A DNA stretch of 64,000 nt, taken from positions 1-64,000 of the forward strand of contig JAZJXO010000010.1 of NCBI GenBank assembly GCA_040390855.1, read 5' to 3'. Source of the DNA: Parvibaculum sp040390855 (lineage in GTDB: Bacteria; Pseudomonadota; Alphaproteobacteria; Parvibaculales; Parvibaculaceae). The position numbers and the translations under genes are program-made. The notes beneath the pieces were generated by a model, which had not been told where the DNA came from, made no database searches, and saw nothing but the letters and a program-made list of their open reading frames with translations. This document shows positions 10,359-18,842 of the stretch, one piece after another. Within the stretch, counting starts at the first letter, position 1. Each line of letters starts with the position of its first letter.

Positions 10359-10940
10359 ATGCAGGTTCAGGTCAGCGGACATCATCTGGATGTCGGAGAC
10401 GCGCTCCGGTCCCATGTTACGGATCGGTTGGATGCCAGCGTCGGCAAGTATTTCGACAGGCCGATTGACGGCCACGTGACCCTCACCAAAGAGGGCTACG
10501 AAGTGAAAGCCGACTGCGCCGTGCATCTCCATTCGGGTATGCGCATCATCACGCAAGGTCGCGCGGCCGACCCTTATGCCGCTTTTGAGGCCGCTGCCGA
10601 ACGTCTCGACAAGCGCCTGAGCCGCTATAAGCGCCGCCTGAAGAGCCATGCCAACGGCCATAAGCCGGAGCTGCCGGCGGAAAGTTTCCCCTCCTTCGTG
10701 CTGGAAGGCGGGAGCGAGCATGATGAACTGGCTGAAGACGCGCAGCCCATCATCATCGCCGAAGGCACAACACAGGTGCCGCTTCTCTCGGTGGTCGACG
10801 CAGTGATGAAGATGGATCTCGCAGACAGCCCCTTTGTCGTTTTCCGCAACGGGGCGACCGGCGGACTCAATCTCGTTTACCGCCGCGATGACGGCAATAT
10901 CGGCTGGATTGATGCCAGCCGCGAACAGAAAAAGTCTTGA
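10359..10940 (+). CDS. hpf: Long-form ribosome hibernation promoting factor
   Basis: 193-aa long HPF. The N-terminal S30AE domain (MQVQVSGHHLDVGDALRSHV) is joined by an acidic linker to the C-terminal dimerisation domain (DSPFVVFRNGATGGLNLVYR), the form that makes 100S ribosome dimers in stationary phase. Position downstream of rpoN and upstream of ptsN is the classic arrangement. Start is the ATG preceded by GGAAAGGT. Confidence 0.95.
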   Translation: MQVQVSGHHLDVGDALRSHVTDRLDASVGKYFDRPIDGHVTLTKEGYEVKADCAVHLHSGMRIITQGRAADPYAAFEAAAERLDKRLSRYKRRLKSHANGHKPELPAESFPSFVLEGGSEHDELAEDAQPIIIAEGTTQVPLLSVVDAVMKMDLADSPFVVFRNGATGGLNLVYRRDDGNIGWIDASREQKKS

Positions 10941-10994
10941 ATAAGATGGCGCTATTTACTGGTGGGCCCGCGATCACGGGCCGGGAGAAAACCC

Positions 10995-11459
10995 ATGGAG
11001 CTTGATGATCTGGTGTCACCGGAGGGCGTTATCGCCCACCTGAAAGCCACCAGCAAAAAGCAGACGCTGCAGGACATGGCGGCGCGCGCGGGCGAACTGA
11101 CGGGGATTTCCGAACGCACCATCTACGAGACCCTGCTGGAACGCGAACGCCTGGGTAGCACGGGCGTCGGCAACGGTATTGCCATACCGCATGGCAAGCT
11201 CGCCCAGCTCACGCGTCTTCACGGGCTTTTTGCACGCCTCGACACGCCGGTCGATTTTGAAAGCGTCGATGATCAGCCGGTTGATCTCGTGTTTCTGCTG
11301 CTTGCCCCTGAAGGGGCGGGCGCCGACCATCTGAAGGCGCTGGCACGTATCTCGCGGCTGTTGCGCAATCCCTCTGTCGTTGAAAAGCTGCGCGCGAGCG
11401 ATGATCCGGCGGCGCTCTTTGCCATTCTGACGGAACCGGCAGCGAGCAGCGCGGCGTAA
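10995..11459 (+). CDS. ptsN: PTS IIA-like nitrogen regulatory protein PtsN
   Basis: 154-aa EIIA(Ntr) protein that receives phosphate from NPr/EI(Ntr) and regulates potassium and nitrogen-related functions. The phosphorylatable histidine lies in GIAIPHGKL, followed by DFESVDDQPVDLVFLLLAP, typical of the family. The ATG at 10995 has GGGAGAAA upstream and gives the normal MELDDLVSPEGV N-terminus. A hairpin with T-run follows. Confidence 0.95.
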   Translation: MELDDLVSPEGVIAHLKATSKKQTLQDMAARAGELTGISERTIYETLLERERLGSTGVGNGIAIPHGKLAQLTRLHGLFARLDTPVDFESVDDQPVDLVFLLLAPEGAGADHLKALARISRLLRNPSVVEKLRASDDPAALFAILTEPAASSAA

Positions 11460-11483
11460 TTTATTCAAGGGTCCACACAAATG

Positions 11484-11515
11484 AAAAGCCCCGATATTTC
11501 CATCGAGGCTTTTTT
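11484..11515. terminator. Bidirectional terminator between ptsN and the DUF1150 gene
   Basis: Stem AAAAGCCCCGAT / ATCGAGGCTTTT with one mismatch and a six-base loop, followed by T's on the plus strand and A's on the other side, so it can serve both convergent genes. Confidence 0.8.
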
Positions 11516-11536
11516 GTTTTTCGGGAACGAAATCCG

Positions 11537-11857
11537 TCAGTGTACGGAAAGAGGTTCCAATTCATATTCACGCGCTCCGGCAAAAGCGGCGGCACGATCA
11601 TCGAGGATCGCCATGCGCTGGCCGTTGGCCGCGTGGACAGCATAGAGCACGGTCTCAGGCGCCACGTCGATTTGCAAGGTGAACTCGGTTCCGAGTTCTG
11701 CGGCAAGCTCACCTGCTTTCACCGAGCGGATATAGACGACACCCGGCATTCCGACATTGGCAAAGGTTTCCGCGCTCAGATGGCGCAGGTCAACCGAACC
11801 CCAACCGGAAGCGATGCTGGCGACGCGATCTTTGTTACCGTGTGTGTTCTTGTTCAT
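11537..11857 (-). CDS. DUF1150 family protein
   Basis: 106-aa protein of the alphaproteobacterial DUF1150 family, function unknown. It carries the conserved core with MPGVVYIRSVKAGEL and APETVLYAVHAANGQRMAILDDR. An AGGAG site precedes the ATG. It lies 117 bases downstream of hsp20 on the same strand, a conserved pairing in alphaproteobacteria, so it may be part of the heat-shock unit. It could be a chaperone accessory protein, but nothing in the sequence proves this. Confidence 0.8.
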   Translation of the reverse strand: MNKNTHGNKDRVASIASGWGSVDLRHLSAETFANVGMPGVVYIRSVKAGELAAELGTEFTLQIDVAPETVLYAVHAANGQRMAILDDRAAAFAGAREYELEPLSVH

Positions 11858-11974
11858 ATTACACTACTCCTTTCAGCGGGTGCCATATGGCCCCCGCGAC
11901 CGGTGCTACAGAAATCCCTTAACGCGGCGATCTCCGTTCCGGTCCAGCCTTCCATAATTATCTAGGAACTCGAT

Positions 11975-12403
11975 TCAGGCTTTTGCAGGGCCTTCAGTGA
12001 TTTTTATTTTGCGAACCAGATTCTTGGGCTCGGGGCGCGCAAGATCAATGGCCAGCAAGCCATTATCGAGACGGGCACCCAGCACTTCGATACCGTCGGC
12101 GAGCAAAAACGCGCGCGAGAACTGACGCGCCGCGATGCCGCGATGAAGAAAGGTCCGGGCTTCGTCTTCACACTGACGACCGCGGATGACGAGCTGGTTT
12201 TCCTCAACCGTCACCGACAGTTCCTCCATCGAGAAACCGGCAACCGCCAGCGTGATGCGCAGCACACGGGCACCAGAGATCTCCACATCCTCGACATTAT
12301 AGGGCGGGTAGCCGTCCGCACCTTTGGCGAGGCGCTCAATGAGGCGCTCCATTTCGTCAAAGCCGAGCAGGAAGGGCGAATTGAAAGGCAGGATACGCGT
12401 CAT
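11975..12403 (-). CDS. Small heat shock protein Hsp20
   Basis: 142-aa alpha-crystallin domain chaperone that holds unfolding proteins in the cytoplasm. It starts MTRILPFNSPFLLGFDEMER as in IbpA/HspD-type proteins, has the crystallin core around ITLAVAGFSMEELSVTVEENQ and the G-L-L-A-I-D-L motif, and an I-x-I-like motif close to the C-terminus (RKIKI). A sigma-32-like promoter lies about 50 bases upstream. DUF1150 follows. Confidence 0.93.
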   Translation of the reverse strand: MTRILPFNSPFLLGFDEMERLIERLAKGADGYPPYNVEDVEISGARVLRITLAVAGFSMEELSVTVEENQLVIRGRQCEDEARTFLHRGIAARQFSRAFLLADGIEVLGARLDNGLLAIDLARPEPKNLVRKIKITEGPAKA

Positions 12404-12452
12404 CTGTTCCGTCCGGTGATCCGTCTCGGGCTTTCATCTATCTCGGCACAAG

Positions 12453-12481
12453 ATGTGGGGATTGTGAGTGTGACTCTCAAG
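12453..12481 (-). promoter_or_regulatory. Sigma-32 (RpoH)-type heat-shock promoter of hsp20
   Basis: On the minus strand, CTTGAGA is followed after exactly 14 bases by CCCCACAT, closely matching the RpoH consensus CTTGAAA-N13/14-CCCCATNT. It lies about 50 bases before the hsp20 ATG, leaving a leader of roughly 43 bases. Confidence 0.7.
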
Positions 12482-12528
12482 ACCGGCGGAGAGAGACCTG
12501 CTAATATATTATGGAGATTGTTAAAATA

Positions 12529-12552
12529 AAAAATGACGGGTCCGTCATTTTT
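12529..12552. promoter_or_regulatory. Palindromic operator candidate upstream of the P450 gene
   Basis: Perfect inverted repeat AAAAATGACGG / CCGTCATTTTT around a two-base centre. It sits just upstream of a -35-like GTGACA and -10-like TATGCT, about 100 bases before the P450 ATG. No gene ends here in either direction, so it looks more like a repressor or activator site than a terminator. The matching regulator is not adjacent. Confidence 0.5.
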
Positions 12553-12654
12553 GCCGGTGACAGTAGCGTCCGTTTGGGTTTATGCTCGGTTCAATGAAAA
12601 ATGATGGCCGTCTCAGCAGGCGGACCTTACGTTACTGGTTGGAGAATCCCCAAG

Positions 12655-13968
12655 ATGAGCGAAGCTGTAATTCGTCAGGCCCCGGACATTTCACTGGAAG
12701 TCGCCCCGCGCGAAATCATGCCCTCAAGCTGGCCTTATGTGAAAGGCGAAGACCCCTACTCCATTCCGCTCGACAAGATCGACATCGCCCAGCCGGAAAT
12801 CTGGCGCGACAATGCGATGTGGGGTTATCTCGAACGCCTGCGCAAAGAAGCCCCGGTGCATTATTGCCCCTCCAGCGAATGGGGTCCTTACTGGTCAGTC
12901 ACCAAATATAACGACATCATGGCGGTCGATACGAACCATCAGGTGTTCTCGTCCGACGCCCATCTCGGCGGCATCACGTTGGGTCAGCCCGATGGCGATT
13001 TCATTCTGCCGATGTTCATTGCGATGGATCCCCCCAAGCACGATGCGCAGCGCAAAGTCGTGAGCCCCATCGTCGCGCCGCAGAACCTTGCCAAACTCGA
13101 AACCACGATCCGCGAACGCGCTGTCAAACTTATCAATGACATGCCGGTGGGCGTGGCCTTTGACTGGGTCGATCATATCTCGATCGAACTCACGACGCAG
13201 ATGCTGGCAACACTGTTCGATTTCCCCTGGGAAGACCGTCGCAAACTCACGCGCTGGTCGGACGTTGCCACTGCGCGTCCTGAAAGCGGCATCATTGAAT
13301 CGGAAGAAGCGCGCCGCGCCGAACTTCTGGAATGCCTCGCCTATTTCACCGATCTGTGGAACCAGCGCGTCAATGCCAAAGAACCCGGCGGCGATCTCAT
13401 CTCGATGCTTGCGCATGGCGAGTCCACGCGCAACATGGACCAGATGGAATATCTCGGGAACATCATTCTGCTGATCGTCGGCGGCAATGATACGACGCGC
13501 AACTCGATCACGGGCGGTCTTCTCGCGCTCAACGAAAACCCCGCCGAATATGACAAGCTGCGGGCCGATCACAGCCTCATCCCGAACATGGTGTCCGAAA
13601 TCATCCGCTGGCAGACGCCGCTTTCGCATATGCGCCGCACCGCTCTCGTCGATTACGAACTCGGCGGCAAGCTGATCAAAAAAGGCGATCAGGTAGCCAT
13701 GTGGTATGCGTCAGGCAATCGCGACGAAGAAGTGATCCCGAACGCCAACAAATTCATCATCGACCGTGACCGCGCCCGTCAGCATCTCTCCTTCGGTTTC
13801 GGCATCCATCGCTGCGTCGGCAACCGTCTGGCCGAAATGCAGCTCAAGATCGTCTGGGAAGAGCTGATCAAGCGCCACCCGCGCATTGATGTCGTCGAAG
13901 CACCGACACGCATTCTGTCGAGCTTCGTGAAGGGCTATGAGCGGATGATGGTGAAAATTCCGGCTTGA
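12655..13968 (+). CDS. Cytochrome P450, CYP153-like alkane hydroxylase
   Basis: 437-aa bacterial class I P450. The I-helix oxygen-binding motif is GGNDTTRN, the K-helix E-x-x-R is EIIRW, and the heme-binding loop is FGFGIHRCVG with the thiolate cysteine near residue 387. The N-terminal portion with WPYVKGEDPYSIPLDKID and the HMRRTAL segment resembles CYP153 fatty-acid/alkane omega-hydroxylases, so terminal hydroxylation of medium-chain alkanes or related compounds is likely. The ATG at 12655 has GGAG about 10 bases upstream. Ferredoxin and ferredoxin reductase genes are not adjacent. Followed by its own terminator. Confidence 0.88.
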   Translation: MSEAVIRQAPDISLEVAPREIMPSSWPYVKGEDPYSIPLDKIDIAQPEIWRDNAMWGYLERLRKEAPVHYCPSSEWGPYWSVTKYNDIMAVDTNHQVFSSDAHLGGITLGQPDGDFILPMFIAMDPPKHDAQRKVVSPIVAPQNLAKLETTIRERAVKLINDMPVGVAFDWVDHISIELTTQMLATLFDFPWEDRRKLTRWSDVATARPESGIIESEEARRAELLECLAYFTDLWNQRVNAKEPGGDLISMLAHGESTRNMDQMEYLGNIILLIVGGNDTTRNSITGGLLALNENPAEYDKLRADHSLIPNMVSEIIRWQTPLSHMRRTALVDYELGGKLIKKGDQVAMWYASGNRDEEVIPNANKFIIDRDRARQHLSFGFGIHRCVGNRLAEMQLKIVWEELIKRHPRIDVVEAPTRILSSFVKGYERMMVKIPA

Positions 13969-14033
13969 GATCAAGCAAGGAAGATACACCTCACCTGAAC
14001 TCTCTCCCTGAAGGAAGAGTAGGTAGACATAAG

Positions 14034-14063
14034 AAAGCCGGAACTTTTGTTCCGGCTTTTTTG
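14034..14063 (+). terminator. Terminator of the P450 gene
   Basis: Perfect 11-bp stem AAAGCCGGAAC / GTTCCGGCTTT with a TTTT loop and a trailing T-run, about 70 bases after the P450 stop. Confidence 0.88.
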
Positions 14064-14100
14064 TTTTTCGGGCATGCTCTCCCGCAAGGGAGACGCCCCA

Positions 14101-15198
14101 ATGACAGACAATAAAGACGTGATGCTGGACGCCATCATGGCGTTGGTGCCGCAACTTCTGGAAGCGCTGGAAGTGTTGCAGTTTATCGCACGCCATGTGC
14201 ATCCGCCGCGCCTTGAGGTGCTGATCGAGCAATTTGCGGAAGCCGATCTGCCGGTGCGTCTGGGCGCGGAAGCGTTCAATGCGATTGAGTGGCCGGATGA
14301 TCTTGCCGGTTTTGCCGCACAGCTTAATCTTGTCGCCACAGAGGTCGTCACGGCATTCGAAGAATTGCGCGGGGCGCAGACGGATGCCAATCCGATTGGC
14401 TCCGTCTATCGCGCGCTACGGCATATCAGCCGCGCGTCGGAAGCCTTATATCCCGTTGCGGCGATGCTGCCGCCGGTCTCGCCTTTTTTCCTCGAACCTA
14501 AGGCGCGCGGCGACAAGGCACTGATCCAGCGGCTCGCGGCGGGTATGGGGCGCGAAGATGCGGGCCTGCGCCATTTCAGCAATGACAAGCAGGAGCGCGG
14601 CGGCTTCTCGCTTTATGTGCCCGAAACCTATGATGCTGCATATCCCGCCCCGCTCATCATTGCCATGCATGGCGGCAGCGGGCACGGACGCGATATACTC
14701 TGGACCTGGCTTGCCTCTGCCCGCACACGCGGCGCGATACTCCTGTCACCCACCTCCATCGGACCCACTTGGTCGCTGATGGAGCCCGAGCCTGACCATC
14801 AGAACCTGATGCGCATGATCGCCCATGTCAAAGAAAACTGGTCTGTGGACGGAGCGAAAATCCTGCTCACCGGCATGTCGGACGGCGGTACGTTTACCTA
14901 TGTGCTGGGTTTGCAAGCCGATGCGCCATTCACGCATCTGGCACCCATCGCTGCGAGCTTTCATCCGTTTCTCGTCGAGATGGCCGACACCGAACGCGTC
15001 AAAGGGTTGCCGCTCTATATCACCCACGGGGCGCTTGACTGGATGTTCGACAAGGAGATGGGCCGCGTTGCCAGTCACGCGATGACGGGCGCGGGCGCTC
15101 GCGTTATCTATCGCGAGATCGAAGACCTCTCGCATACCTATCCGCGTGACGAGAATCCGGCCATCATGGATTGGTTTCTGGGGGACGAAAAAGCGTGA
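14101..15198 (+). CDS. Alpha/beta-hydrolase esterase with helical N-terminal domain
   Basis: 365-aa protein. Residues about 1-150 form an acidic, Leu/Ala-rich helical domain without catalytic motifs; the rest is an alpha/beta hydrolase of the phospholipase/carboxylesterase (PHB-depolymerase-like) type, with an oxyanion HGGSGHG, a nucleophile elbow GMSDGG, an acid in HGALDWMFD and a histidine in LSHTYPRDE. No signal peptide, so cytoplasmic. AGGGAG lies before the ATG. Placed directly before the Baeyer-Villiger monooxygenase gene, it is a good candidate for hydrolysing the ester or lactone that enzyme makes; this is inference. Confidence 0.78.
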   Translation: MTDNKDVMLDAIMALVPQLLEALEVLQFIARHVHPPRLEVLIEQFAEADLPVRLGAEAFNAIEWPDDLAGFAAQLNLVATEVVTAFEELRGAQTDANPIGSVYRALRHISRASEALYPVAAMLPPVSPFFLEPKARGDKALIQRLAAGMGREDAGLRHFSNDKQERGGFSLYVPETYDAAYPAPLIIAMHGGSGHGRDILWTWLASARTRGAILLSPTSIGPTWSLMEPEPDHQNLMRMIAHVKENWSVDGAKILLTGMSDGGTFTYVLGLQADAPFTHLAPIAASFHPFLVEMADTERVKGLPLYITHGALDWMFDKEMGRVASHAMTGAGARVIYREIEDLSHTYPRDENPAIMDWFLGDEKA

Positions 15199-15330
15199 TC
15201 GAAAAGAATTATCGACATCAAGGCGGAGACGGACGCTTATCCGACGCTTACCGTCGCGCCGGTCGAGGGAATATCCGCCGAGGCGACACAGACCACGGCT
15301 TCTGTTTTCCGCAACGTCCGGCTTATGTGA
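15199..15330 (+). pseudogene. Coding-like relic in frame behind the esterase stop
   Basis: Immediately after the esterase TGA the same frame runs on for 43 codons (RIIDIKAETDAYPTLTVAPV... to VFRNVRLM) with mostly G/C third positions, then hits TGA at 15328 and continues open beyond. No start codon or ribosome site belongs to it. The rest of the 313-base gap up to the monooxygenase gene holds no convincing gene. It may be the decayed 3' or internal part of a lost gene; I do not recognise the family. Confidence 0.3.
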
Positions 15331-15511
15331 AAGACGCAGGCGACAGCGTCCGAAGGATCGCTCCTTAAATGGGTTGCCGGTGCTTATTGCCCTGATCCGG
15401 CACTTACCCTAATTATTTTCAGGATCGCCCTTTTGTACGGGGCCGTTTCCTTGTCTTATATGTCCCAAATAAAGGCTCTGAAGAGCCCAGTTACAATCTC
15501 GGGAGAGTCTG

Positions 15512-17119
15512 ATGGCGACGACGACAAAAACATTCGATGCGGTGATTGTGGGAGCGGGCTTTGCCGGCATGTATATGCTCCACAAGCTGCGGTCCGCAGG
15601 CCTCAGCGCACGCGTCTTCGAGACAGGCGACGGCGTCGGCGGCACATGGTACTGGAACCGCTATCCCGGTGCGCGTTGCGATGTTGAAAGCCTCGAATAT
15701 CAGTACGGTTTTTCAGATGAAATCCAGAAAGGCTGGACCTGGTCGGAGCGCTATTCGGCGCAGCCTGAAATTCTGCGCTACCAGAACTATGTCGCCGACA
15801 AGCTCGATCTGAAACGCGACATCCAGTTTTCAACACGGGTGACGTCAGCGACTTATGATGAAGCCAATGCGCTCTGGGCGATCACGACAGACAAGGGTGA
15901 TGCGGTGAGTGCGCGCTTCTGCATCATGGCAACGGGGTGCCTGTCTGCTGCGCGCGTGCCTAATTTTCCAGGCATCGAAGATTTCAAAGGCCCAACCTAT
16001 CACACGGGCGACTGGCCGCATCAGGGCGTCGACTTCACCGGCAAACGCGTTGGCGTGATCGGTACGGGCTCGTCTGCCGTGCAGAGCATTCCACTGATCG
16101 CGAGCCAGGCCAAGCACCTCACCGTGTTTCAGCGCACCGCGAATTTCACCCTGCCCGCCGGCAACCGCCCGCTGAAGCCGGAAGAGGCAGCGGCCTCCAA
16201 ACAGACATTGCTCGATGATCGCAAATACGCGCGGACCACGGGGAGCGGGATCATCTGCTTTGAATATAACAGAACGCCTGCCGCCGACATGGACCGCGAG
16301 GCGATCAACCGCGAGCTTGATGAGCGCTGGCATATGGGCGGCTTTGCATTCCTGGGCTCCTTTGGCGATCTGATGATCGACAAGGCATCAAATGATCTTG
16401 CCGCTGATTATGCGCGTTCTGAAATGCGCACACGGGTGAAAGACCCCAAAGTGGCCGAGAAACTTTTGCCCGACGACCATCCGGTCGGCGTCAAACGGCT
16501 GTGTCTCGACACGGGCTATCTGGAAACGTTCAACGAACCGCATGTCGATCTGGTCGATGTGCGCACGTCACCGATCACACGCATTACAGCCAAAGGCGTG
16601 CAATGTGGCGACATGGAATATGAAGTCGACGAGATCGTATTTGCCACCGGCTTTGACGCGATGACAGGCGCGATCCTCGGCGTCAATATCACAGGCCGCA
16701 AGGGCGAGAAGCTCGCCGACAAATGGGCGGCGGGACCGCGCACCTATCTGGGGCTCGGCTCGGCGGGATTTCCCAATCTGTTTTTCATCACCGGACCGGG
16801 AAGCCCGTCGGTGCTTTCCAACATGATTGTCTCAATCGAGCAGCATGTGGACTGGATCACCGAATGTCTGATGCGCCTCACGCGCGGCAATCTGCGTGTT
16901 ATCGAAGCGCGCGCCGATGCGGAAGACATGTGGGTGGCGCATGTGAACGGGATCGCCAGCATGACGCTCTATCCGCAGGCGAACTCCTGGTATATGGGCG
17001 CGAACATTCCCGGCAAGCCGCAGGTCTTCATGCCTTATCCCGGCGGCGTCGGCGTCTATGGCGAGAAGCTCGCCGAAGTTGCCAATGCCGATTATGACGG
17101 GTTCGCTCTGGGCGCGTGA
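15512..17119 (+). CDS. Flavin-containing Baeyer-Villiger monooxygenase
   Basis: 535-aa type I Baeyer-Villiger monooxygenase that inserts oxygen next to a ketone, using FAD and NADPH. The N-terminal FAD Rossmann motif is VIVGAGFAGMYML, the Baeyer-Villiger fingerprint FKGPTYHTGDWP is at about residues 158-169, and the second nucleotide motif GVIGTGSSAVQ follows it. FATGFD toward the C-terminus is the usual third landmark. Closest known type is cyclohexanone/cyclododecanone-type enzymes; substrate not deducible. GGGAGAG precedes the ATG. Confidence 0.92.
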   Translation: MATTTKTFDAVIVGAGFAGMYMLHKLRSAGLSARVFETGDGVGGTWYWNRYPGARCDVESLEYQYGFSDEIQKGWTWSERYSAQPEILRYQNYVADKLDLKRDIQFSTRVTSATYDEANALWAITTDKGDAVSARFCIMATGCLSAARVPNFPGIEDFKGPTYHTGDWPHQGVDFTGKRVGVIGTGSSAVQSIPLIASQAKHLTVFQRTANFTLPAGNRPLKPEEAAASKQTLLDDRKYARTTGSGIICFEYNRTPAADMDREAINRELDERWHMGGFAFLGSFGDLMIDKASNDLAADYARSEMRTRVKDPKVAEKLLPDDHPVGVKRLCLDTGYLETFNEPHVDLVDVRTSPITRITAKGVQCGDMEYEVDEIVFATGFDAMTGAILGVNITGRKGEKLADKWAAGPRTYLGLGSAGFPNLFFITGPGSPSVLSNMIVSIEQHVDWITECLMRLTRGNLRVIEARADAEDMWVAHVNGIASMTLYPQANSWYMGANIPGKPQVFMPYPGGVGVYGEKLAEVANADYDGFALGA

Positions 17120-17159
17120 TCTAGAAGGCGCCGTCACCAGAAGAAAGTCAGAAGACTGA

Positions 17160-17948
17160 TCACTCTGCCGGAAACGTGAAACCGGCAGCGGCGAAACGGG
17201 CTTTGGCTTTCGCGCCGGAAAGATAAGCGGCAAAGGCGGCAGCCTCGGCATTTGCGGTTTTTGTCTGAGCTACGGGATAGACAATCGGCGGATGCGTGCC
17301 GGACGCGAACGTGCCGACGATGCGAACTTTGGGTTGCGTGAGCGCATCGGTTTTATAGACGATGCCATAGGGCGCCTCGCCGCGCGCGACATAGGCGAGT
17401 GCCACGCGGACATTCTCGGCGAGCGCCAGATGATCGGCGAGACTGTCCCAGACATGGAGCGAGGCGAGCGCGGCGCGGGCATATTTGCCGGCGGGAACAC
17501 TTGCGGGATCGCTGATGGCGAGACGTCCTTTGCCCAAAGCGCCGAGAAGCGGGAAGTCGGGCGCGATGGTGATGGATGATGGCGAGCCTGCTGGCGCGAT
17601 CAGCACGAGTTCGTTGCCGAGAAGATTTTTGCGCGTGTCGCTCTTGATCAGTCCTTTGGCCGAGACATAGTCCATCCAGTCTTTATCGGCTGAAATGAAG
17701 ATGGCGGCGGGGGAGCCTGCCTCGATCTGGCGGGCGAGCGCTGACGACGCGGCGAAGGAGAAGGTGATTTTTTTGCCGGTCTCTGCTTCGTAGTCTTTAC
17801 CGATGGTGCCGAGCACGTCGTTGAGCGAGGCGGCAGCAAAGACGAGCGGCGCGTCGTCGGCCCGTGCGGGGGCATCAACCGGCAGAGACCCAAAACTCAA
17901 TGCAAGAAAGGCGACGAGCGGCCCGATGATATTCTTGAAACGTCTCAT
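17160..17948 (-). CDS. modA: Molybdate ABC transporter substrate-binding protein ModA
   Basis: 262-aa periplasmic binding protein. A signal peptide ends at about residue 30 (APARADD), then the ModA signatures follow: FAAASLNDVL, FSFAASSALARQIEAGSPAAIF, VPAGKYARAAL and VALAYVARGEAPYGIVYKTDA, which supply serine and other oxyanion contacts. It would bind molybdate or tungstate. The permease and ATPase genes modB and modC are missing on both sides; the neighbours are the monooxygenase (convergent) and a GST (divergent). GGGGGAC lies before the ATG. Confidence 0.9.
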   Translation of the reverse strand: MRRFKNIIGPLVAFLALSFGSLPVDAPARADDAPLVFAAASLNDVLGTIGKDYEAETGKKITFSFAASSALARQIEAGSPAAIFISADKDWMDYVSAKGLIKSDTRKNLLGNELVLIAPAGSPSSITIAPDFPLLGALGKGRLAISDPASVPAGKYARAALASLHVWDSLADHLALAENVRVALAYVARGEAPYGIVYKTDALTQPKVRIVGTFASGTHPPIVYPVAQTKTANAEAAAFAAYLSGAKAKARFAAAGFTFPAE

Positions 17949-18100
17949 GGCGCGTCCCCCACATCTTTGATGTTGTTGATGATTACTCTATCACGCAAGG
18001 GTCCGCGACATGAAGTCGGGCGCAGAGTTTCACCTTGCACGGGGCGACAAATCCCCTAAAGATCACCTGAAGAAACACATAAAAACAATCAGATCGGGAC

Positions 18101-18736
18101 ATGCGTATGACTATCAAACTTTATCATTGTCAGGGGGCGCGGTCGGTGCGGCCACTCTGGACACTCGAAGAAATGGGCATCGACTACGAGCTTGAGAGTA
18201 TGCGCTTTCCGCCGCGCATGTTTCGCGAGGGCTATCTCGACATCAATCCGCTCGGCACTGTGCCTGCTATGGTCGACAAGAAAGAAGGGGCCGACGGCGA
18301 GGTTTTGATGACGGAGTCCACGGGTATCTGTCAGTATCTCGTGGACACTTACGGGCCTTCGCCGCTCGGTCTCAATCCGAAGGACAAAGACTACGGCACC
18401 TATCTTAACTGGCTGCACCGCTCGGATGCGACGCTCACATTTCCACAGACGATTGTGCTGCGCTATACGCGGCTGGAACCCAAGGAGCGGCGCTTGCAAC
18501 AGGCGGCTGATGATTACACACAATGGTTCTTTGCGCGGCTTCGCAGCGTTGAGCAAGCAGTGACCGACAATGAATATCTCTGTGCGGGACGTTTCACGAT
18601 TGCCGATATTGCGGTGGGCTATGCGCTTTATCTTGCCGGTACGCTGGGCTTGCGCGAGAAATTCAAGCCTCATACGGAAGCCTATCTCAAGCGGCTTGAA
18701 GCCCGACCTGCGTTTCAGCGGGCGGTGACGCTTTAG
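18101..18736 (+). CDS. Glutathione S-transferase
   Basis: 211-aa GST. The thioredoxin-like domain starts KLYHCQGARSVRPLWTLEEMG with a serine at the usual activating position, carries NPLGTVPAMV with the cis-proline, and TESTGICQYL for glutathione binding; the helical domain contains the N-capping FTIADIAVGYAL motif. Substrate unknown; members of this kind take part in detoxification or lipid peroxide handling. An ATG two codons further in (18107) is possible. Next gene on the strand is MauE-like, about 100 bases on. Confidence 0.88.
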   Translation: MRMTIKLYHCQGARSVRPLWTLEEMGIDYELESMRFPPRMFREGYLDINPLGTVPAMVDKKEGADGEVLMTESTGICQYLVDTYGPSPLGLNPKDKDYGTYLNWLHRSDATLTFPQTIVLRYTRLEPKERRLQQAADDYTQWFFARLRSVEQAVTDNEYLCAGRFTIADIAVGYALYLAGTLGLREKFKPHTEAYLKRLEARPAFQRAVTL

Positions 18737-18842
18737 GAACGTGAGCATAATGGCACAGGCGCGGGCGTGGGCCGCTATCTGCGCATGAAGGATCACGCGG
18801 CGTATTTCGCAACCTCTGTCACGCAAACCTGAAGGCCCGGCG

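Noticed and set aside
12529..12552. Reading the ATGACGG dyad as a terminator
   Set aside because: No gene ends here on either strand; both flanking genes start away from it.
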